A stretch of DNA of 64,000 nt from Rhizobiaceae bacterium. GTDB lineage: Bacteria > Pseudomonadota > Alphaproteobacteria > Rhizobiales > Rhizobiaceae. Positions 39,488 through 49,373 of the stretch are shown here, in pieces. The DNA lies in contig JAHBYV010000003.1 of NCBI GenBank assembly GCA_019635795.1, positions 179,889 through 243,888 of the forward strand. Reading direction: 5' to 3'. Each line of letters starts with the position of its first letter. Within the stretch, counting starts at the first letter, position 1. The translations under genes were made by a program, and so were the position numbers. Under the pieces are notes generated by a model. It was not told the DNA's origin and made no database searches. It saw only the letters and a list, made by a program, of their open reading frames with translations.

Positions 39488-40296
39488 GCGAGATGGGCCT
39501 TGTAGTGGTCGGCGCGGCAGGGCGCATGGGGCAAACGTTGATAAGGGCAATTCTGGCGACAGAGGGTGTTCGTCTTGCAGGCGCAGTTGAGCGCCGCGGT
39601 GCACCGCAGCTTGGGGCGGATGCCGGAGAGCTTGCCGGAGTTGGCAAGCTGGGCGTTACGATTTCCGATGATCCGCTAGCCGCCTTTGCAAATGCCGATG
39701 GCGTGGTGGATTTCACTTCGCCGGCTGCGAGCGTTGAATTCGCGGGCTATGCTGCACAGGCGCGCATCGCGCACATTATCGGAACCACGGGCTGCTCCGT
39801 GCAGGATGAAGAAAAGATTGCAGCAGCGGCCCGCCATGCAACGATTGTGAAATCGGGCAATATGAGCCTCGGTGTGAATTTGCTTGCGGTGCTTGTCGAG
39901 CAGGCGGCGCGGGCGTTGAATGCTGGCGATTTCGATATTGAAGTGCTCGAAATGCACCACAGGAACAAGGTGGATGCACCGTCGGGCACGGCCCTGATGC
40001 TGGGCGAGGCCGCAGCGACAGGGCGGGAGATTTCACTTTCGGAAAATAGTGTGCGTGTGCGCGACGGTCATACCGGCCCACGTGAGACGGGAAGCATCGG
40101 CTTTGCCACATTGCGGGGCGGTTCGGTGGTTGGGGACCATTCGGTGATTCTTGCTGGAAGCGGTGAGCGTATAGTGCTTTCGCACCACGCAGACGATCGG
40201 GCGCTCTTTGCCAAAGGTGCTGTGACGGCTGCGCTTTGGGCGCATGACAAGAAGCCGGGCCTCTATTCCATGCGTGATGTGCTTGGACTCGGCTAA
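39484..40296 (+). CDS. dapB: 4-hydroxy-tetrahydrodipicolinate reductase
   Basis: A 270-residue NAD(P)H reductase of the lysine and diaminopimelate pathway. The dinucleotide motif is [10 protein letters not shown] near residue 8; the catalytic His-Lys block [15 protein letters not shown] is intact. Full length and standard. Its ATG overlaps the ABC exporter stop by four bases, and gpmA follows 24 bases later. Confidence 0.97.
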   Translation: MSEMGLVVVGAAGRMGQTLIRAILATEGVRLAGAVERRGAPQLGADAGELAGVGKLGVTISDDPLAAFANADGVVDFTSPAASVEFAGYAAQARIAHIIGTTGCSVQDEEKIAAAARHATIVKSGNMSLGVNLLAVLVEQAARALNAGDFDIEVLEMHHRNKVDAPSGTALMLGEAAATGREISLSENSVRVRDGHTGPRETGSIGFATLRGGSVVGDHSVILAGSGERIVLSHHADDRALFAKGAVTAALWAHDKKPGLYSMRDVLGLG

Positions 40297-40320
40297 ACAG
40301 ATTTAATTACGGGAGATACC

Positions 40321-40938
40321 ATGTCCAGAACTCTAGTGCTGGTCCGTCATGGGCAAAGCGAATGGAACCTCAAGAACCTCTTCACGGGATGGCGCGACGT
40401 CGAACTGACCGAGCAAGGCCATGCAGAAGCGAAAGCGGCGGGACAGAAGCTGAAAGCGCTTGGATTGAAGTTTGACATCGCGTTCACGTCGGACCTCAAG
40501 CGTGCTCAGGTGACGTGCCAGCACATTCTGGATGCAGTCGGACAAAGTGATTTGCAGACGATCCGCAACGTGGCTCTGAACGAGCGCGACTACGGTGATC
40601 TTTCCGGGCTCAACAAGGACGATGCCCGCGCAAAGTGGGGTGAGGAGCAGGTGCACATCTGGCGCCGTTCATATGACGTGCCCCCGCCGGGCGGTGAAAG
40701 CCTGAAGGACACCGGTGCACGGGTGTGGCCATACTATATGCATACGATGCAGCCTCATGTCCTGCGCGGCGAAACCGTTCTGGTTGCGGCGCACGGCAAT
40801 TCGCTGCGAGCCATGATCATGGCGCTTGAGGGCATGACGGGTGAGGAAATTGTGAATCTGGAACTCGGCACGGGCGTTCCGATTGTTTACAAGCTCAATG
40901 CGGATTCCACAGTTGCTTCGAAAGAAGTGCTTTCCTGA
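40321..40938 (+). CDS. gpmA: 2,3-bisphosphoglycerate-dependent phosphoglycerate mutase
   Basis: A 205-residue histidine-phosphatase-fold enzyme that interconverts 3- and 2-phosphoglycerate. The catalytic motif [10 protein letters not shown] is at the N terminus, the Glu in [11 protein letters not shown] and the second His in [10 protein letters not shown] are intact. It is shorter than the E. coli enzyme, typical of Alphaproteobacteria. A clear GGGAGA ribosome site precedes it. Confidence 0.96.
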   Translation: MSRTLVLVRHGQSEWNLKNLFTGWRDVELTEQGHAEAKAAGQKLKALGLKFDIAFTSDLKRAQVTCQHILDAVGQSDLQTIRNVALNERDYGDLSGLNKDDARAKWGEEQVHIWRRSYDVPPPGGESLKDTGARVWPYYMHTMQPHVLRGETVLVAAHGNSLRAMIMALEGMTGEEIVNLELGTGVPIVYKLNADSTVASKEVLS

Positions 40939-40968
40939 CCTTTATTTCACGAAGTCGGAAAATGCGCG

Positions 40969-40997
40969 TTGACACGAGCGGTAAGCCCGCTTACATC
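40969..40997 (+). promoter_or_regulatory. Sigma-70-type promoter of tRNA-Leu
   Basis: TTGACA at 40969-40974 is followed after 16-17 bases by TTACATC at 40991-40997. The expected start lies just a few bases before the tRNA 5' end at 41009, a common arrangement for single tRNA genes. Confidence 0.55.
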
Positions 40998-41008
40998 ACC
41001 GCGCACCA

Positions 41009-41093
41009 GCCCAGATGGCGGAATTGGTAGACGCGCACGGTTCAGGTCCGTGTGCCGCGAGGCGTGGAGGTTCGAGTCCTCTTCTGGGCACCA
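41009..41093 (+). tRNA. tRNA-Leu (anticodon CAG)
   Basis: An 85-base cloverleaf including an encoded CCA. The acceptor stem pairs GCCCAGA (41009-41015) with TCTGGGC (41083-41089). The anticodon loop TTCAGGT gives CAG at 41043-41045, reading CUG. A long variable arm, as expected for leucine tRNAs, follows, then the T arm with GGTTCGAGTCC. Confidence 0.95.
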
Positions 41094-41194
41094 TTTCCCT
41101 TTAATATCCTAAAGCCAAGCGACCGTCGGATAGACCGCAGGGCGGATTTTTTGGTTCAGCGCGCCAAGTTGGTAGCGGCTGCGCTGACCTGTGT

Positions 41195-42823
41195 TCAGAC
41201 CTCGCGGAAGTCGCGGGCGGATTGCTGGAAACTCTGAAAGGCTTTGTAGCGGCGGTTGTGAAGTTCCGCCACTTTGCCGGTTGCCGGTTGGTAGGTTTGC
41301 GCCGTTCGGTTTAACTCGCTCATAGCCTGTCGCACATCTGCAAACTCGGCGGCGGCGACCGCACCCAGAATGGCTGACCCCAGCAACACAGGTTCTTCCG
41401 CTTCAGGTGATGCTACCGGGATGCCCGTAGCATCGGCGAGAAGCTGACGGATCAGATCATGCTGGCCTGCACCGCCACTTATGACTATGCGCTCAATCCG
41501 CGCGCCGAATGATGCCTGCGTGTCGATGATTTGCCGCAAGCCGTAGCCGATCCCGCATAGTCCGGCGATGTACAGCGCAAGGAGGCTTTCCATGCCGCGT
41601 TCCATATCCAAACCGGAAATGACGGCGCGCGCGTGCGGGTCGGCAAAGGGCGCGCGGTTGCCCAAAAACTCCGGTACCACATGCAGGCCTTTTGCTAGCG
41701 TAACCACATCGGATTTCGAGCTCGCTTTCTCAAGCGCGTGGTTTGCAAGGAAAACGGGTAGCGGAACGCCTTCTTCTGAGGCCAACCGTGCTGCTTCTGC
41801 GGCGAATGGATGAAAGGATAGAAGTTGGTCTATGGCCGCACCGGCCGCGCTCTGCCCGCCCTCGTTCAGCCACATGCCGGGAACCATCGCCGAGAAATAT
41901 GGCCCCCAGACACCGGGAACGAATACCGGCTCATGAGTGGATGTGAGCGTGCATGAGGACGTGCCAAACACATAGCCGAGATTTTTTTCAGGCTGCCCGC
42001 CTATGCCGACAGTGCCTATTCCACCTGCATGTGCGTCAATCATTCCCGCGCCAACTGCGGTTCCTGGCAAAAGGCCCATGTCCTTTGCGGCTTCGTTTGT
42101 CAGTCCCTGACCAAGGGGGGTGCCGGGGTCCACAACGCGCGTGCCGATGCGCTGGAACTGCTCCTGTGCCAACTCACCCAGACCGACTTGCTCAAAATAG
42201 CTCGGGTCCCAGCGGTTCTCATGTGTCAGATACGTCCATTTGCAACTGAGGGTACAGGTCGATCTCGCCAGGTCGCCCGTCGCGCGCCAGGTCAGGAAAT
42301 CTGCCAGATCGAAAAATTGCCAGGCGGCATTGAACACATGTGGCCGGTTCTCTTTCAGCCATAAGAGCTTCGGCGTTTCCATCTCCGGCGAGATACGCCC
42401 GCCTACATAGCGAAGGACATCATGGCCTTGGGCGTTGATACGCTCGGCTTGAGAAACCGCGCGATGGTCCATCCAGACGATAATGTTGCGGTTGGCGTCT
42501 TCTGAGGGGCCTACTGCCAGAGAGGAACCGCCTTCACCCAGAACGACAAGAGAGCAGGTGGCATCGAAACCAAGCCCGACAACCGATGCAGGGTCCACTT
42601 TTGCCTTCGCCACAGCATTGCGAATGGAATTGCAGACTGCGGACCAGATATTCTCGCTGGATTGCTCCACCATGGAACCAGCCTCGCGGAAAATCGCGAT
42701 ATCCTGTTTCGCCGTTGAGAGCATTCGACCTGAGAGGTCAAACAGGCCAGCGCGCGCGCTTCCTGTCCCGACATCGACGCCAATGATGAAATTCTGATCT
42801 GTGGTACTGGATATGGTGTTCAT
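41195..42823 (-). CDS. FGGY family carbohydrate kinase, D-ribulokinase-like
   Basis: A 542-residue FGGY kinase. The N-terminal ATPase motif is IGVDVGTGSARAGLFD; the conserved substrate block is VGAGMIDAHAGG, and SGGAGQHDLIRQLLAD is the second phosphate motif. Its length and the GxIDAHAGG block fit the D-ribulokinase/YpCarbK group. With a ribitol-dehydrogenase-like gene next to it, the likely reaction is D-ribulose plus ATP to D-ribulose 5-phosphate; other ketoses are possible. It is the last gene of the polyol operon. Confidence 0.85.
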   Translation of the reverse strand: MNTISSTTDQNFIIGVDVGTGSARAGLFDLSGRMLSTAKQDIAIFREAGSMVEQSSENIWSAVCNSIRNAVAKAKVDPASVVGLGFDATCSLVVLGEGGSSLAVGPSEDANRNIIVWMDHRAVSQAERINAQGHDVLRYVGGRISPEMETPKLLWLKENRPHVFNAAWQFFDLADFLTWRATGDLARSTCTLSCKWTYLTHENRWDPSYFEQVGLGELAQEQFQRIGTRVVDPGTPLGQGLTNEAAKDMGLLPGTAVGAGMIDAHAGGIGTVGIGGQPEKNLGYVFGTSSCTLTSTHEPVFVPGVWGPYFSAMVPGMWLNEGGQSAAGAAIDQLLSFHPFAAEAARLASEEGVPLPVFLANHALEKASSKSDVVTLAKGLHVVPEFLGNRAPFADPHARAVISGLDMERGMESLLALYIAGLCGIGYGLRQIIDTQASFGARIERIVISGGAGQHDLIRQLLADATGIPVASPEAEEPVLLGSAILGAVAAAEFADVRQAMSELNRTAQTYQPATGKVAELHNRRYKAFQSFQQSARDFREV

Positions 42824-42868
42824 TCGCTCCCCGGATCGCTCTCAAACGATCCGGAAGGCGACCAGCGA

Positions 42869-43606
42869 CTACAAATCGACGCTGTTGGGCAGGATCACCA
42901 AATCGCGGATCGTAACATTGCGAGGTCTGGATAGCATAAAAAGTACCGCGTCCGCGACTTCCTTTGGTTGCATCAGGCTGCCATTTGCGAGCGCCTCTTC
43001 CATCTTTTCCTTGGGCCAGTCATCGAGCAGGGCTGTCACGACCGGGCCGGGGAGAACTGCTCCCACACGAACGCCGTGCTTTGCAACCTGCCTGCGCGTG
43101 GAATGCACGAAGGCCTGTACCGCAAATTTCGAGGCTGTATATATCGGCTCCCACACCACGGGCACGACACCCGCTATAGAGCTTGTGAACAGTATGTCGC
43201 CGGTTCCCTGAGCGATCATATGGGGCAGAACTGCATGAACGGAGCGGAACGCAGCGTTTATGTTGAGATTCAACATGCGGTCCCACGCGTCCGGATCGCC
43301 TTCAACAACTGGCCCGCCAATATAGGCTCCGGCATTGGCATGGAAAATATCAAGTCTTCCAGCCTTTTCCAGAATTGCAGGCAGCATTCCGCGCACATCC
43401 TGCGGGTTGAGAAGATCAATTACCAGCGGCGCCGCATTGGGGCCGATAGAGGCACACGCAGTTTCAAGCCTGTCGCGCGCGCGATCAACAAGAACGACCG
43501 TTGCGCCTTCTGATGCAAGTATTCTGGCGCACTCCAGACCAATGCCCGATGCGGCTCCGGTTATGGCAGCGACTTTACCTCTCATGAGATCGCCCATTCT
43601 GCTCAT
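42869..43606 (-). CDS. Ribitol 2-dehydrogenase-like short-chain dehydrogenase
   Basis: A 245-residue classical SDR. The NAD site is [10 protein letters not shown], the catalytic Ser is in TSSIAGVV and the YTASK tetrad Tyr/Lys is present. The stretch from [20 protein letters not shown] to the end (VILPNSVDL) closely follows the Klebsiella ribitol dehydrogenase sequence as I recall it, including [20 protein letters not shown], so ribitol to D-ribulose is the best assignment. The ATG at 43606 overlaps the stop of the upstream alcohol dehydrogenase gene (ATGA). Confidence 0.85.
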   Translation of the reverse strand: MSRMGDLMRGKVAAITGAASGIGLECARILASEGATVVLVDRARDRLETACASIGPNAAPLVIDLLNPQDVRGMLPAILEKAGRLDIFHANAGAYIGGPVVEGDPDAWDRMLNLNINAAFRSVHAVLPHMIAQGTGDILFTSSIAGVVPVVWEPIYTASKFAVQAFVHSTRRQVAKHGVRVGAVLPGPVVTALLDDWPKEKMEEALANGSLMQPKEVADAVLFMLSRPRNVTIRDLVILPNSVDL

Positions 43607-44640
43607 GCTCCCAGTCGAATTTGCAGTTTCACGTCCTGAGGCAAACCCTTCGCGGCCCGGTCGAAGGCCGCGATGCTGTCTTTGAAGTCGAAGGTCTCGG
43701 TTATGAGAGGCTTGAGATCGACTTTTCCGGACGCAATTAGATTAACGGCCCGGTCAAAATTGTTGGCGTAACGGAAAACAGTCTCGATGCGCGCTTCCTT
43801 GACAATTGCTCCGGGAATATCGAACGCGACCTGCTCAACTGGCAGACCAACCAGCACAAGCGCGCCCCCCGGACGAAGCAGGTTGAAAATGCCATCATAC
43901 GCGCGCGGGCTTCCGCTCGCTTCAAAGACAACATCGGCTCCCCAGCCCTCTGTGGCAGAGGAAACCGTATCGTTTAGCGATTGTTTCGTTATATTGACCG
44001 GGACAAGGCCGCTGTACTGCGCGGCAATTTGCAGTTTCGGCTCACTCAGGTCAGAGATGAAAACGCGGGAACAGCCACCGGCCAACGCGGCAAGCCCTGT
44101 CATGATGCCGATAGGCCCGCAACCAATGACCACGGCAACGTCCCCGGGGGTGATCCGCGCCCGCGTTGCTGCCTGAAGCCCCACCGCAAATGGCTCGACC
44201 ATAGCCCCTTCGGCAAAGCTCACATTGTCCGGCAGTTTATAGGTGAACGCTGCGGGATGCACGACCTCTGGCGTCAGAACCCCGTGCACAGGTGGCGTTG
44301 CCCAAAAGCGAACATCTGGATCAACATTGTAGATGCCGAGCTTGGTGGCGCGCGATGACATGTTGGGAACGCCCGGTTCCATGCAAACGCGGTCGCCAAC
44401 CTTGAGATTTTTTACATTGCTGCCGACATCGGTAATTGTTCCGGCCGCCTCATGGCCCAGCACCATCGGCTCACGGACAACAAACGGTCCAATTGCGCCG
44501 TGGGTGTAATAGTGAACATCGCTGCCGCAAACGCCGACCGTGTGGATCGCGACCTTTACGTCGTCAGGTCCCACCGTAGCGGGCAGATCGATTTCACGCA
44601 GTGAGAGTTCGCCTTTGCGTTCAAGTACAAGTGCGAGCAT
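43603..44640 (-). CDS. Zinc-type polyol dehydrogenase (xylitol/sorbitol dehydrogenase family)
   Basis: A 345-residue medium-chain dehydrogenase. Catalytic zinc ligands are Cys in GVCGSD and His in LGHEAAG; the Rossmann motif is [12 protein letters not shown]. The structural-zinc lobe has lost its cysteines (the place reads [15 protein letters not shown]), a state I recall from rhizobial XdhA-type enzymes. It would oxidise xylitol, sorbitol or D-arabitol-like polyols to ketoses. Starts five bases after the ABC ATPase gene. Confidence 0.88.
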   Translation of the reverse strand: MLALVLERKGELSLREIDLPATVGPDDVKVAIHTVGVCGSDVHYYTHGAIGPFVVREPMVLGHEAAGTITDVGSNVKNLKVGDRVCMEPGVPNMSSRATKLGIYNVDPDVRFWATPPVHGVLTPEVVHPAAFTYKLPDNVSFAEGAMVEPFAVGLQAATRARITPGDVAVVIGCGPIGIMTGLAALAGGCSRVFISDLSEPKLQIAAQYSGLVPVNITKQSLNDTVSSATEGWGADVVFEASGSPRAYDGIFNLLRPGGALVLVGLPVEQVAFDIPGAIVKEARIETVFRYANNFDRAVNLIASGKVDLKPLITETFDFKDSIAAFDRAAKGLPQDVKLQIRLGA

Positions 44641-44645
44641 GGCGA

Positions 44646-45734
44646 TTATCCTTTGATCGCGAGACCTGATTCATCGAAAAGATAGATGTTGTTAGGCTCA
44701 ATTCCGGCAGTAATCGCATCGCCAGAAGAAAGGTCGGGCCTTCCGGGCACCACCATGGTGATAGGTTCGCCTGCGGCGCGGGCGTGAATCTGTGTCGAGC
44801 CGCCAAGATTTTCCTGCAAGTCGAGACTAAGCGAAAGCAAGGGCTTTGCCGGGTCGAGCGACAAATGTTCCGGCCGCATCCCGACGGACACTTTCTCACC
44901 AACTCTGACCTCAGAGGCGGCTGGCCTGCGAAGTTGCAATGTACCGCCAGCAAATGCAGGGTGCGACAACTGCAAGGAATTTCCGTCCGTCGCTGTTACT
45001 GTTGCAAGCAGGAAGTTCATTTTCGGCGAGCCGATAAAGCCTGCAACAAACGTGTTTGCGGGCCTGTCATAGAGTTCGGTCGGAGTACCAAGCTGCTCGA
45101 CCAATCCCGCACGCAGAACCACGATGCGGTCCGCGAGGGTCATGGCTTCCACCTGATCGTGGGTGACGTAAACCATTGTCGCGCCGAGATTGCTGTGCAG
45201 CTTCGCGATTTCGACACGCATCTGGGTGCGAAGTTCAGCGTCCAGATTGGACAGAGGCTCGTCAAACAGGAAAATCTTCGGATGACGCACGATAGAGCGG
45301 CCAATTGCGACGCGCTGACGCTGGCCGCCTGAAAGCGCCCGGGGTTTGCGATCGAGCAATGGTTCAATTTGCAGTATCCGCGCAGCTTCCAGAACGCGCG
45401 CTTTAATCTGGTCCTCTGGTTGCTTGTTCATCCGCAAACCGAACGCCATATTCTCAAAAACGCTCATATGCGGGTAAAGGGCATAGGACTGAAAAACCAT
45501 TGAGACTTCACGTTTAGCCGGCTCTTCGAAGGTCACATTCTTTCCGTCTATGTAGAGCGTTCCCTGGCTTACATCCTCCAACCCGGCAATCATGCGCAGC
45601 AGTGTCGATTTTCCGCAGCCGGAAGGGCCGACAAAAACGACGAACTCACCCTTTTCGGCGGCAAAGCTCACGCCTTTGATGACTTCGGCATCGCCGAAGG
45701 CTTTCTTTATGCCGTCAAGTTTCAAAAAGCTCAT
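44646..45734 (-). CDS. Sugar/polyol ABC transporter ATPase (MalK/SmoK/UgpC type)
   Basis: A 362-residue ABC ATPase with Walker [10 protein letters not shown], signature LSGGQRQR and Walker [13 protein letters not shown], plus the C-terminal regulatory TOBE domain. This is the CUT1-type ATPase that pairs with MalF/MalG-like permeases. The ATG at 45734 gives the usual [14 protein letters not shown] start; an upstream start at 45788 would overlap the regulator gene. It energises the importer encoded farther upstream in the same operon. Confidence 0.92.
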   Translation of the reverse strand: MSFLKLDGIKKAFGDAEVIKGVSFAAEKGEFVVFVGPSGCGKSTLLRMIAGLEDVSQGTLYIDGKNVTFEEPAKREVSMVFQSYALYPHMSVFENMAFGLRMNKQPEDQIKARVLEAARILQIEPLLDRKPRALSGGQRQRVAIGRSIVRHPKIFLFDEPLSNLDAELRTQMRVEIAKLHSNLGATMVYVTHDQVEAMTLADRIVVLRAGLVEQLGTPTELYDRPANTFVAGFIGSPKMNFLLATVTATDGNSLQLSHPAFAGGTLQLRRPAASEVRVGEKVSVGMRPEHLSLDPAKPLLSLSLDLQENLGGSTQIHARAAGEPITMVVPGRPDLSSGDAITAGIEPNNIYLFDESGLAIKG

Positions 45735-45754
45735 TGGTCGGCGCTCCTGTTTGT

Positions 45755-46732
45755 TCAGGCGGAGGTGTCGAGAATTGCGGTCGCACAATTCTCGTCCGTA
45801 GCCAGCCGCTTGACATATCCTTGTGAGAGAATGGCCCGCACAATCGGTACCTTGTACATTCCGCCCGAGGCGAGAATCGAATGGGGGACAGATTTCAATT
45901 CCGTGGGTGTCAGCGAAAGCACCCGTTCGTTCAATGGATGATCGACCGGCATCCCATCTGGCCCAAGGAAAACGCCGAGCAAATCCCCTATAGCGCCCGC
46001 TGCTTTCAGGCTCTCCAGATTCTGCGAGATGGTCGGGGTACGTACGAGCAATGAACGTGTCGTCATGTCACCAGACGACAGAAGCGCGACATCGACAGAA
46101 CGGGCGCGACGCATGGTTTCCTTTATCCCGTGATGCGAAAGCAAGGCTTCGCGGCTGTCAGCGGACGGAAAGTAAAGCGGAGCCGTGAGGTAGTGACATT
46201 CGGCGGATATTGCGCGCGCGTAACTTGTTGCAACTTCGAATGTGCTTGACCCGTCGCCGCGTGTCAGGCCGCCCATTACCGAAGTTACCCAGCTTTCAGA
46301 AAATGAGCGGGGCGTCAGGCTGCGCAGCCCGGAAGAGAGTGTCTTTCCCCAGCCCACACCAAGGCCCATGCCATTGGTAAAAAGGCTATCGAGCATACGG
46401 CACGCGGCATCGCCGATAACCCTCTGCTGTTCTGCCTCATCCTCAAGGCTGGGTACGACACTTACTTCTTCCAGCCCGAAGCGTTCCTTCAGGCGCTGTT
46501 CCAGCTCGGCGCAGCTTGCCAGCGGAAGGCGTATATCGACAACCACGGAGCCATCGGAACGAACTTGCCCCAACGTCTTGTTCACCCGCAACCGAGTGAG
46601 GCCAAGCCGGTCAGCGATTTCCTGCTGCGTCAGCCCGCCGACAAAATAAAGCCATGCCACGCGAGCGCGTATTTGCTGCGCTTCAAGCTCGGCAGGGTCT
46701 GTGCGGGAAGATGTGTAAATGCTGGTGTCCAT
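45755..46732 (-). CDS. SorC/DeoR-type sugar-binding transcriptional regulator
   Basis: A 325-residue regulator. The helix-turn-helix is at about residues 33-55 (GGLTQQEIADRLGLTRLRVNK); the rest is the SorC-family sugar-phosphate-binding domain with the GVGWGKTLSSG block. Such proteins sense a phosphorylated sugar and usually repress or activate their own operon. Its gene is embedded in the operon it probably controls; the dyad at 51551-51576 upstream of the first gene is a candidate operator. Confidence 0.9.
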   Translation of the reverse strand: MDTSIYTSSRTDPAELEAQQIRARVAWLYFVGGLTQQEIADRLGLTRLRVNKTLGQVRSDGSVVVDIRLPLASCAELEQRLKERFGLEEVSVVPSLEDEAEQQRVIGDAACRMLDSLFTNGMGLGVGWGKTLSSGLRSLTPRSFSESWVTSVMGGLTRGDGSSTFEVATSYARAISAECHYLTAPLYFPSADSREALLSHHGIKETMRRARSVDVALLSSGDMTTRSLLVRTPTISQNLESLKAAGAIGDLLGVFLGPDGMPVDHPLNERVLSLTPTELKSVPHSILASGGMYKVPIVRAILSQGYVKRLATDENCATAILDTSA

Positions 46733-46743
46733 AATTCGCTCGT

Positions 46744-47652
46744 TCAGGCATAACTCTTCTTGAGATGTGCTGTCGTTGCACGAAGTGCCGCCAAAACGGA
46801 ATGATCGTCGCGTTCGAACGGGTAGAACACCTCAAGAAATGTCGGGATATGCCCAAGCCCTGCGCTGCGTTGCAGTGCAGCCGCGGCTGCGGCGTCAACT
46901 TTGCCATCCTCCGTGAAATCCCAATGGCGATCGAACTGGAAATCAGTCTGCTGGATGTGGATTGCTGTAATGCAGTCGTTCAGCTGCTTGAGCCAAGGCC
47001 CCATGTCGATCGCTTCGGGGCCATAAAGCGGAACGAATGTGCCGTGGCCCCAATCGACGCAATAGCTCCAGCGAACTGCACTTTGCTTGACATCGTCCAT
47101 CATGCGGCGCGCCTGATCTATGGTCCATGGCCATTCCCGGCGCATTGGTGTCGGCTCGACATATAGCTCTTCCAGCCCTTCGGCTTTCGCGCGTTCTGCC
47201 AGCCGCATCATACGGCCGACGAGATCTTTGTAGTCCGCGTCTGGAATACTGTTCGGCTCAACGCCATCAGTACGCGAGGCAACTGCTCCGAGCGGCCCGC
47301 CGACGCGCCTGATTCCAGTTCGGGCCGCAAATGCATAAGCACGCCCAAGCCAATGCTCGGCATAGTCGCGCACATCGCGGTCAGGATGCAGAAGCTGGTT
47401 ATAGGTGTAGTGGGCCAGTCCTATAAACGCACTGTGTATGGTGATCCCATGTGCCTTCGCCTGTCGGGCGGTCTCATCCGCAACGCGGTCCAGCAAGGCA
47501 TTTGGCCACATCGGATCGACGAGATCGTATGAAAGCTGCACCAGATCTGTGTCCAACTGTTCGCGCACAATTGGCGCCCACAAATCGGGTGTCACCCAGC
47601 GCTTCACGCAAAATGACAGGTTGAGACCAAATTGGATCGGTGCGTTGCTCAT
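46744..47652 (-). CDS. Xylose isomerase-like TIM-barrel protein
   Basis: A 302-residue protein of the AP endonuclease 2/xylose isomerase-like TIM-barrel superfamily, which includes ketose 3-epimerases and hydroxypyruvate isomerases. Candidate metal-site residues are Glu in LYVEPTPM, Asp/His in CVDWGHGT and His in AIHIQQTD. It probably isomerises or epimerises a ketose or ketose phosphate in the polyol pathway; the exact step is not known. Its ATG overlaps the permease stop (ATGA). Confidence 0.75.
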   Translation of the reverse strand: MSNAPIQFGLNLSFCVKRWVTPDLWAPIVREQLDTDLVQLSYDLVDPMWPNALLDRVADETARQAKAHGITIHSAFIGLAHYTYNQLLHPDRDVRDYAEHWLGRAYAFAARTGIRRVGGPLGAVASRTDGVEPNSIPDADYKDLVGRMMRLAERAKAEGLEELYVEPTPMRREWPWTIDQARRMMDDVKQSAVRWSYCVDWGHGTFVPLYGPEAIDMGPWLKQLNDCITAIHIQQTDFQFDRHWDFTEDGKVDAAAAAALQRSAGLGHIPTFLEVFYPFERDDHSVLAALRATTAHLKKSYA

Positions 47653-48467
47653 TTCGTTGCCCCCATGGTGAGACCGCGAACCATGTGGCGGGAAACGATC
47701 AGCGCAAAAATGGTAACCGGCAAAACGATCACAGTGCCCGTGGCCATGATCTTGCCCCAAGGCAGCTCATAGCCGGACATAAAGCTAGTTGCGACAACCG
47801 GAGCGGTCTGCACGTTCTTGCGCGTCAGAACCAAAGCATAAAGCAACTCGTTCCATGAAAAGATGAAAGAGAAAATCGCGGAAACTGCGATGCCGGGTGC
47901 GCCCAGCGGCAGGTAAATCTTGCGGAATATTGTGAACTGATCCGCGCCATCCAAACGCGCAGCCTGCTCAAGTTCCGGCGGGATGGACTTGAACTGATCC
48001 GTGCATATCCACACCACGATTGGCAGGTTGAAGGTCAGGTAAATGAGGATCAGCACAAGGTGCGTGTCGAGCAGGCGCAACTGCATAGCCAGCATGTAGA
48101 CCGGCAGGGCGAGCACGATAGGGCTGATCATGCGGTTTGAAATGAACCAGAACCAAAGGTCGCCCTTGCCACGGAATTCAAACCGGGCAAGGGCGTAGGC
48201 CGCAGGGGCACCCAACAGCACGGCAAGCGCGGTGGTGCTGGTTGCAACGATAAGAGAATTTCCGACTGCGCCGATGACCTTGGAGTCTGCGAAAATATCC
48301 TGATAGTTCTGTAGCGTGGGCATGAAGAACCACAAGGGAGGCGAAGCCAGAATATCGGTTTGCGTCTTGAAGCTCGCCGCCACCATCCAGAAGAAAGGAA
48401 ACAGTGAAAATGCGATAACGACGCAAAGGCCGATCGCGTGGAGAACATTCCCGGAAGAAATGCGCAT
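47649..48467 (-). CDS. Sugar/polyol ABC transporter permease (MalG-like)
   Basis: A 272-residue CUT1 permease with six hydrophobic segments. The EAA loop that docks to the ATPase reads EQAARLDGADQFTIFRKIYLPLGAPG (residue region about 165-190). It overlaps the MalF-like gene by one base (TGATG). Confidence 0.92.
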   Translation of the reverse strand: MRISSGNVLHAIGLCVVIAFSLFPFFWMVAASFKTQTDILASPPLWFFMPTLQNYQDIFADSKVIGAVGNSLIVATSTTALAVLLGAPAAYALARFEFRGKGDLWFWFISNRMISPIVLALPVYMLAMQLRLLDTHLVLILIYLTFNLPIVVWICTDQFKSIPPELEQAARLDGADQFTIFRKIYLPLGAPGIAVSAIFSFIFSWNELLYALVLTRKNVQTAPVVATSFMSGYELPWGKIMATGTVIVLPVTIFALIVSRHMVRGLTMGATK

Positions 48468-49369
48468 CAGTTCACCTCCCTGTAGAGGACACGGATGTAA
48501 AGGCGGCTGATAATGATAGTCAGGATGAGCAGCAGAATGGCCTGTGCGGATGCCGTTCCAAGATCAAAAATGCGAAAACCGACGCGCTGAATATAAACCG
48601 ACACGAGGTCGGTGGCCGAACCCGGCCCGCCGCGCGTCATCACAAACACCATGTCAAAGAGCTTCAGGACATCCGCCGAGCGCAGAATCATGACAGCAGT
48701 CAGTCCCGGCAAGAGATAGGGCAGCTGGACATAGCGAAGCAGGGACAGTCTGGACGAAGTCTCCAGCCGGGCAGCCTCCTCGATCTCGCCCGGCACCATC
48801 GAAAGGCCGGCCAGGAAGATCAGCGCGCAAAACGGCGTCCACTGCCAGATGTCCATGATCGCAATCGCCGCGAACGCCCCAGAGGGCGAGCCAAGCCAAT
48901 CGAAGCCGGGAAAGCCGAACCAGTTGAGAAATTGATTGGCGACGCCAAAATCGCGATTGAATATAAGGCGTCCGATCAAGCCCACAACAGCATAGGTCGT
49001 TGCCAGCGGCACGACCAGAGTTACCCGTGCCAGCGACTTCAGTAAGCCCATCCCGGGCTTGTGCAGCAAAAGCGCAATGGCCAGACCCAGCGCAATCTGA
49101 ACGGGCAGAACCGTGACATAGAAGCGGGCAGTCAAAAGCAGAGACGACCAGAACGTACTGTCGGAAAGAACATTCAGGTAGTTTTCAAACCCGATGAAGG
49201 GAAAGCCGTCGCGCGGTCTGGTGATGTTATAGCGCCTGAAGGATGTCACGAGCGCAAATATGGTCGGGTAAATGCCGATCAGAAGCAGCGTCAAGACGGC
49301 GGGGGCGAGGAACCAGAACGGCGTCCAGCGTCCATAGCCCCGATTCGGCGTAGCGGTCTTCTCGGCCAT
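48467..49369 (-). CDS. Sugar/polyol ABC transporter permease (MalF-like)
   Basis: A 300-residue CUT1 permease with six hydrophobic segments; the EAA loop is EEAARLETSSRLSLLRYVQLPYLLPG. It forms a heterodimer with the MalG-like protein. Starts five bases after the SIS gene ends. Confidence 0.92.
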   Translation of the reverse strand: MAEKTATPNRGYGRWTPFWFLAPAVLTLLLIGIYPTIFALVTSFRRYNITRPRDGFPFIGFENYLNVLSDSTFWSSLLLTARFYVTVLPVQIALGLAIALLLHKPGMGLLKSLARVTLVVPLATTYAVVGLIGRLIFNRDFGVANQFLNWFGFPGFDWLGSPSGAFAAIAIMDIWQWTPFCALIFLAGLSMVPGEIEEAARLETSSRLSLLRYVQLPYLLPGLTAVMILRSADVLKLFDMVFVMTRGGPGSATDLVSVYIQRVGFRIFDLGTASAQAILLLILTIIISRLYIRVLYREVN

Positions 49370-49373
49370 CGCT

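Noticed and set aside
41052-41237. Short open frame overlapping tRNA-Leu
   Set aside because: Lies inside the tRNA and past its end; no ribosome site.
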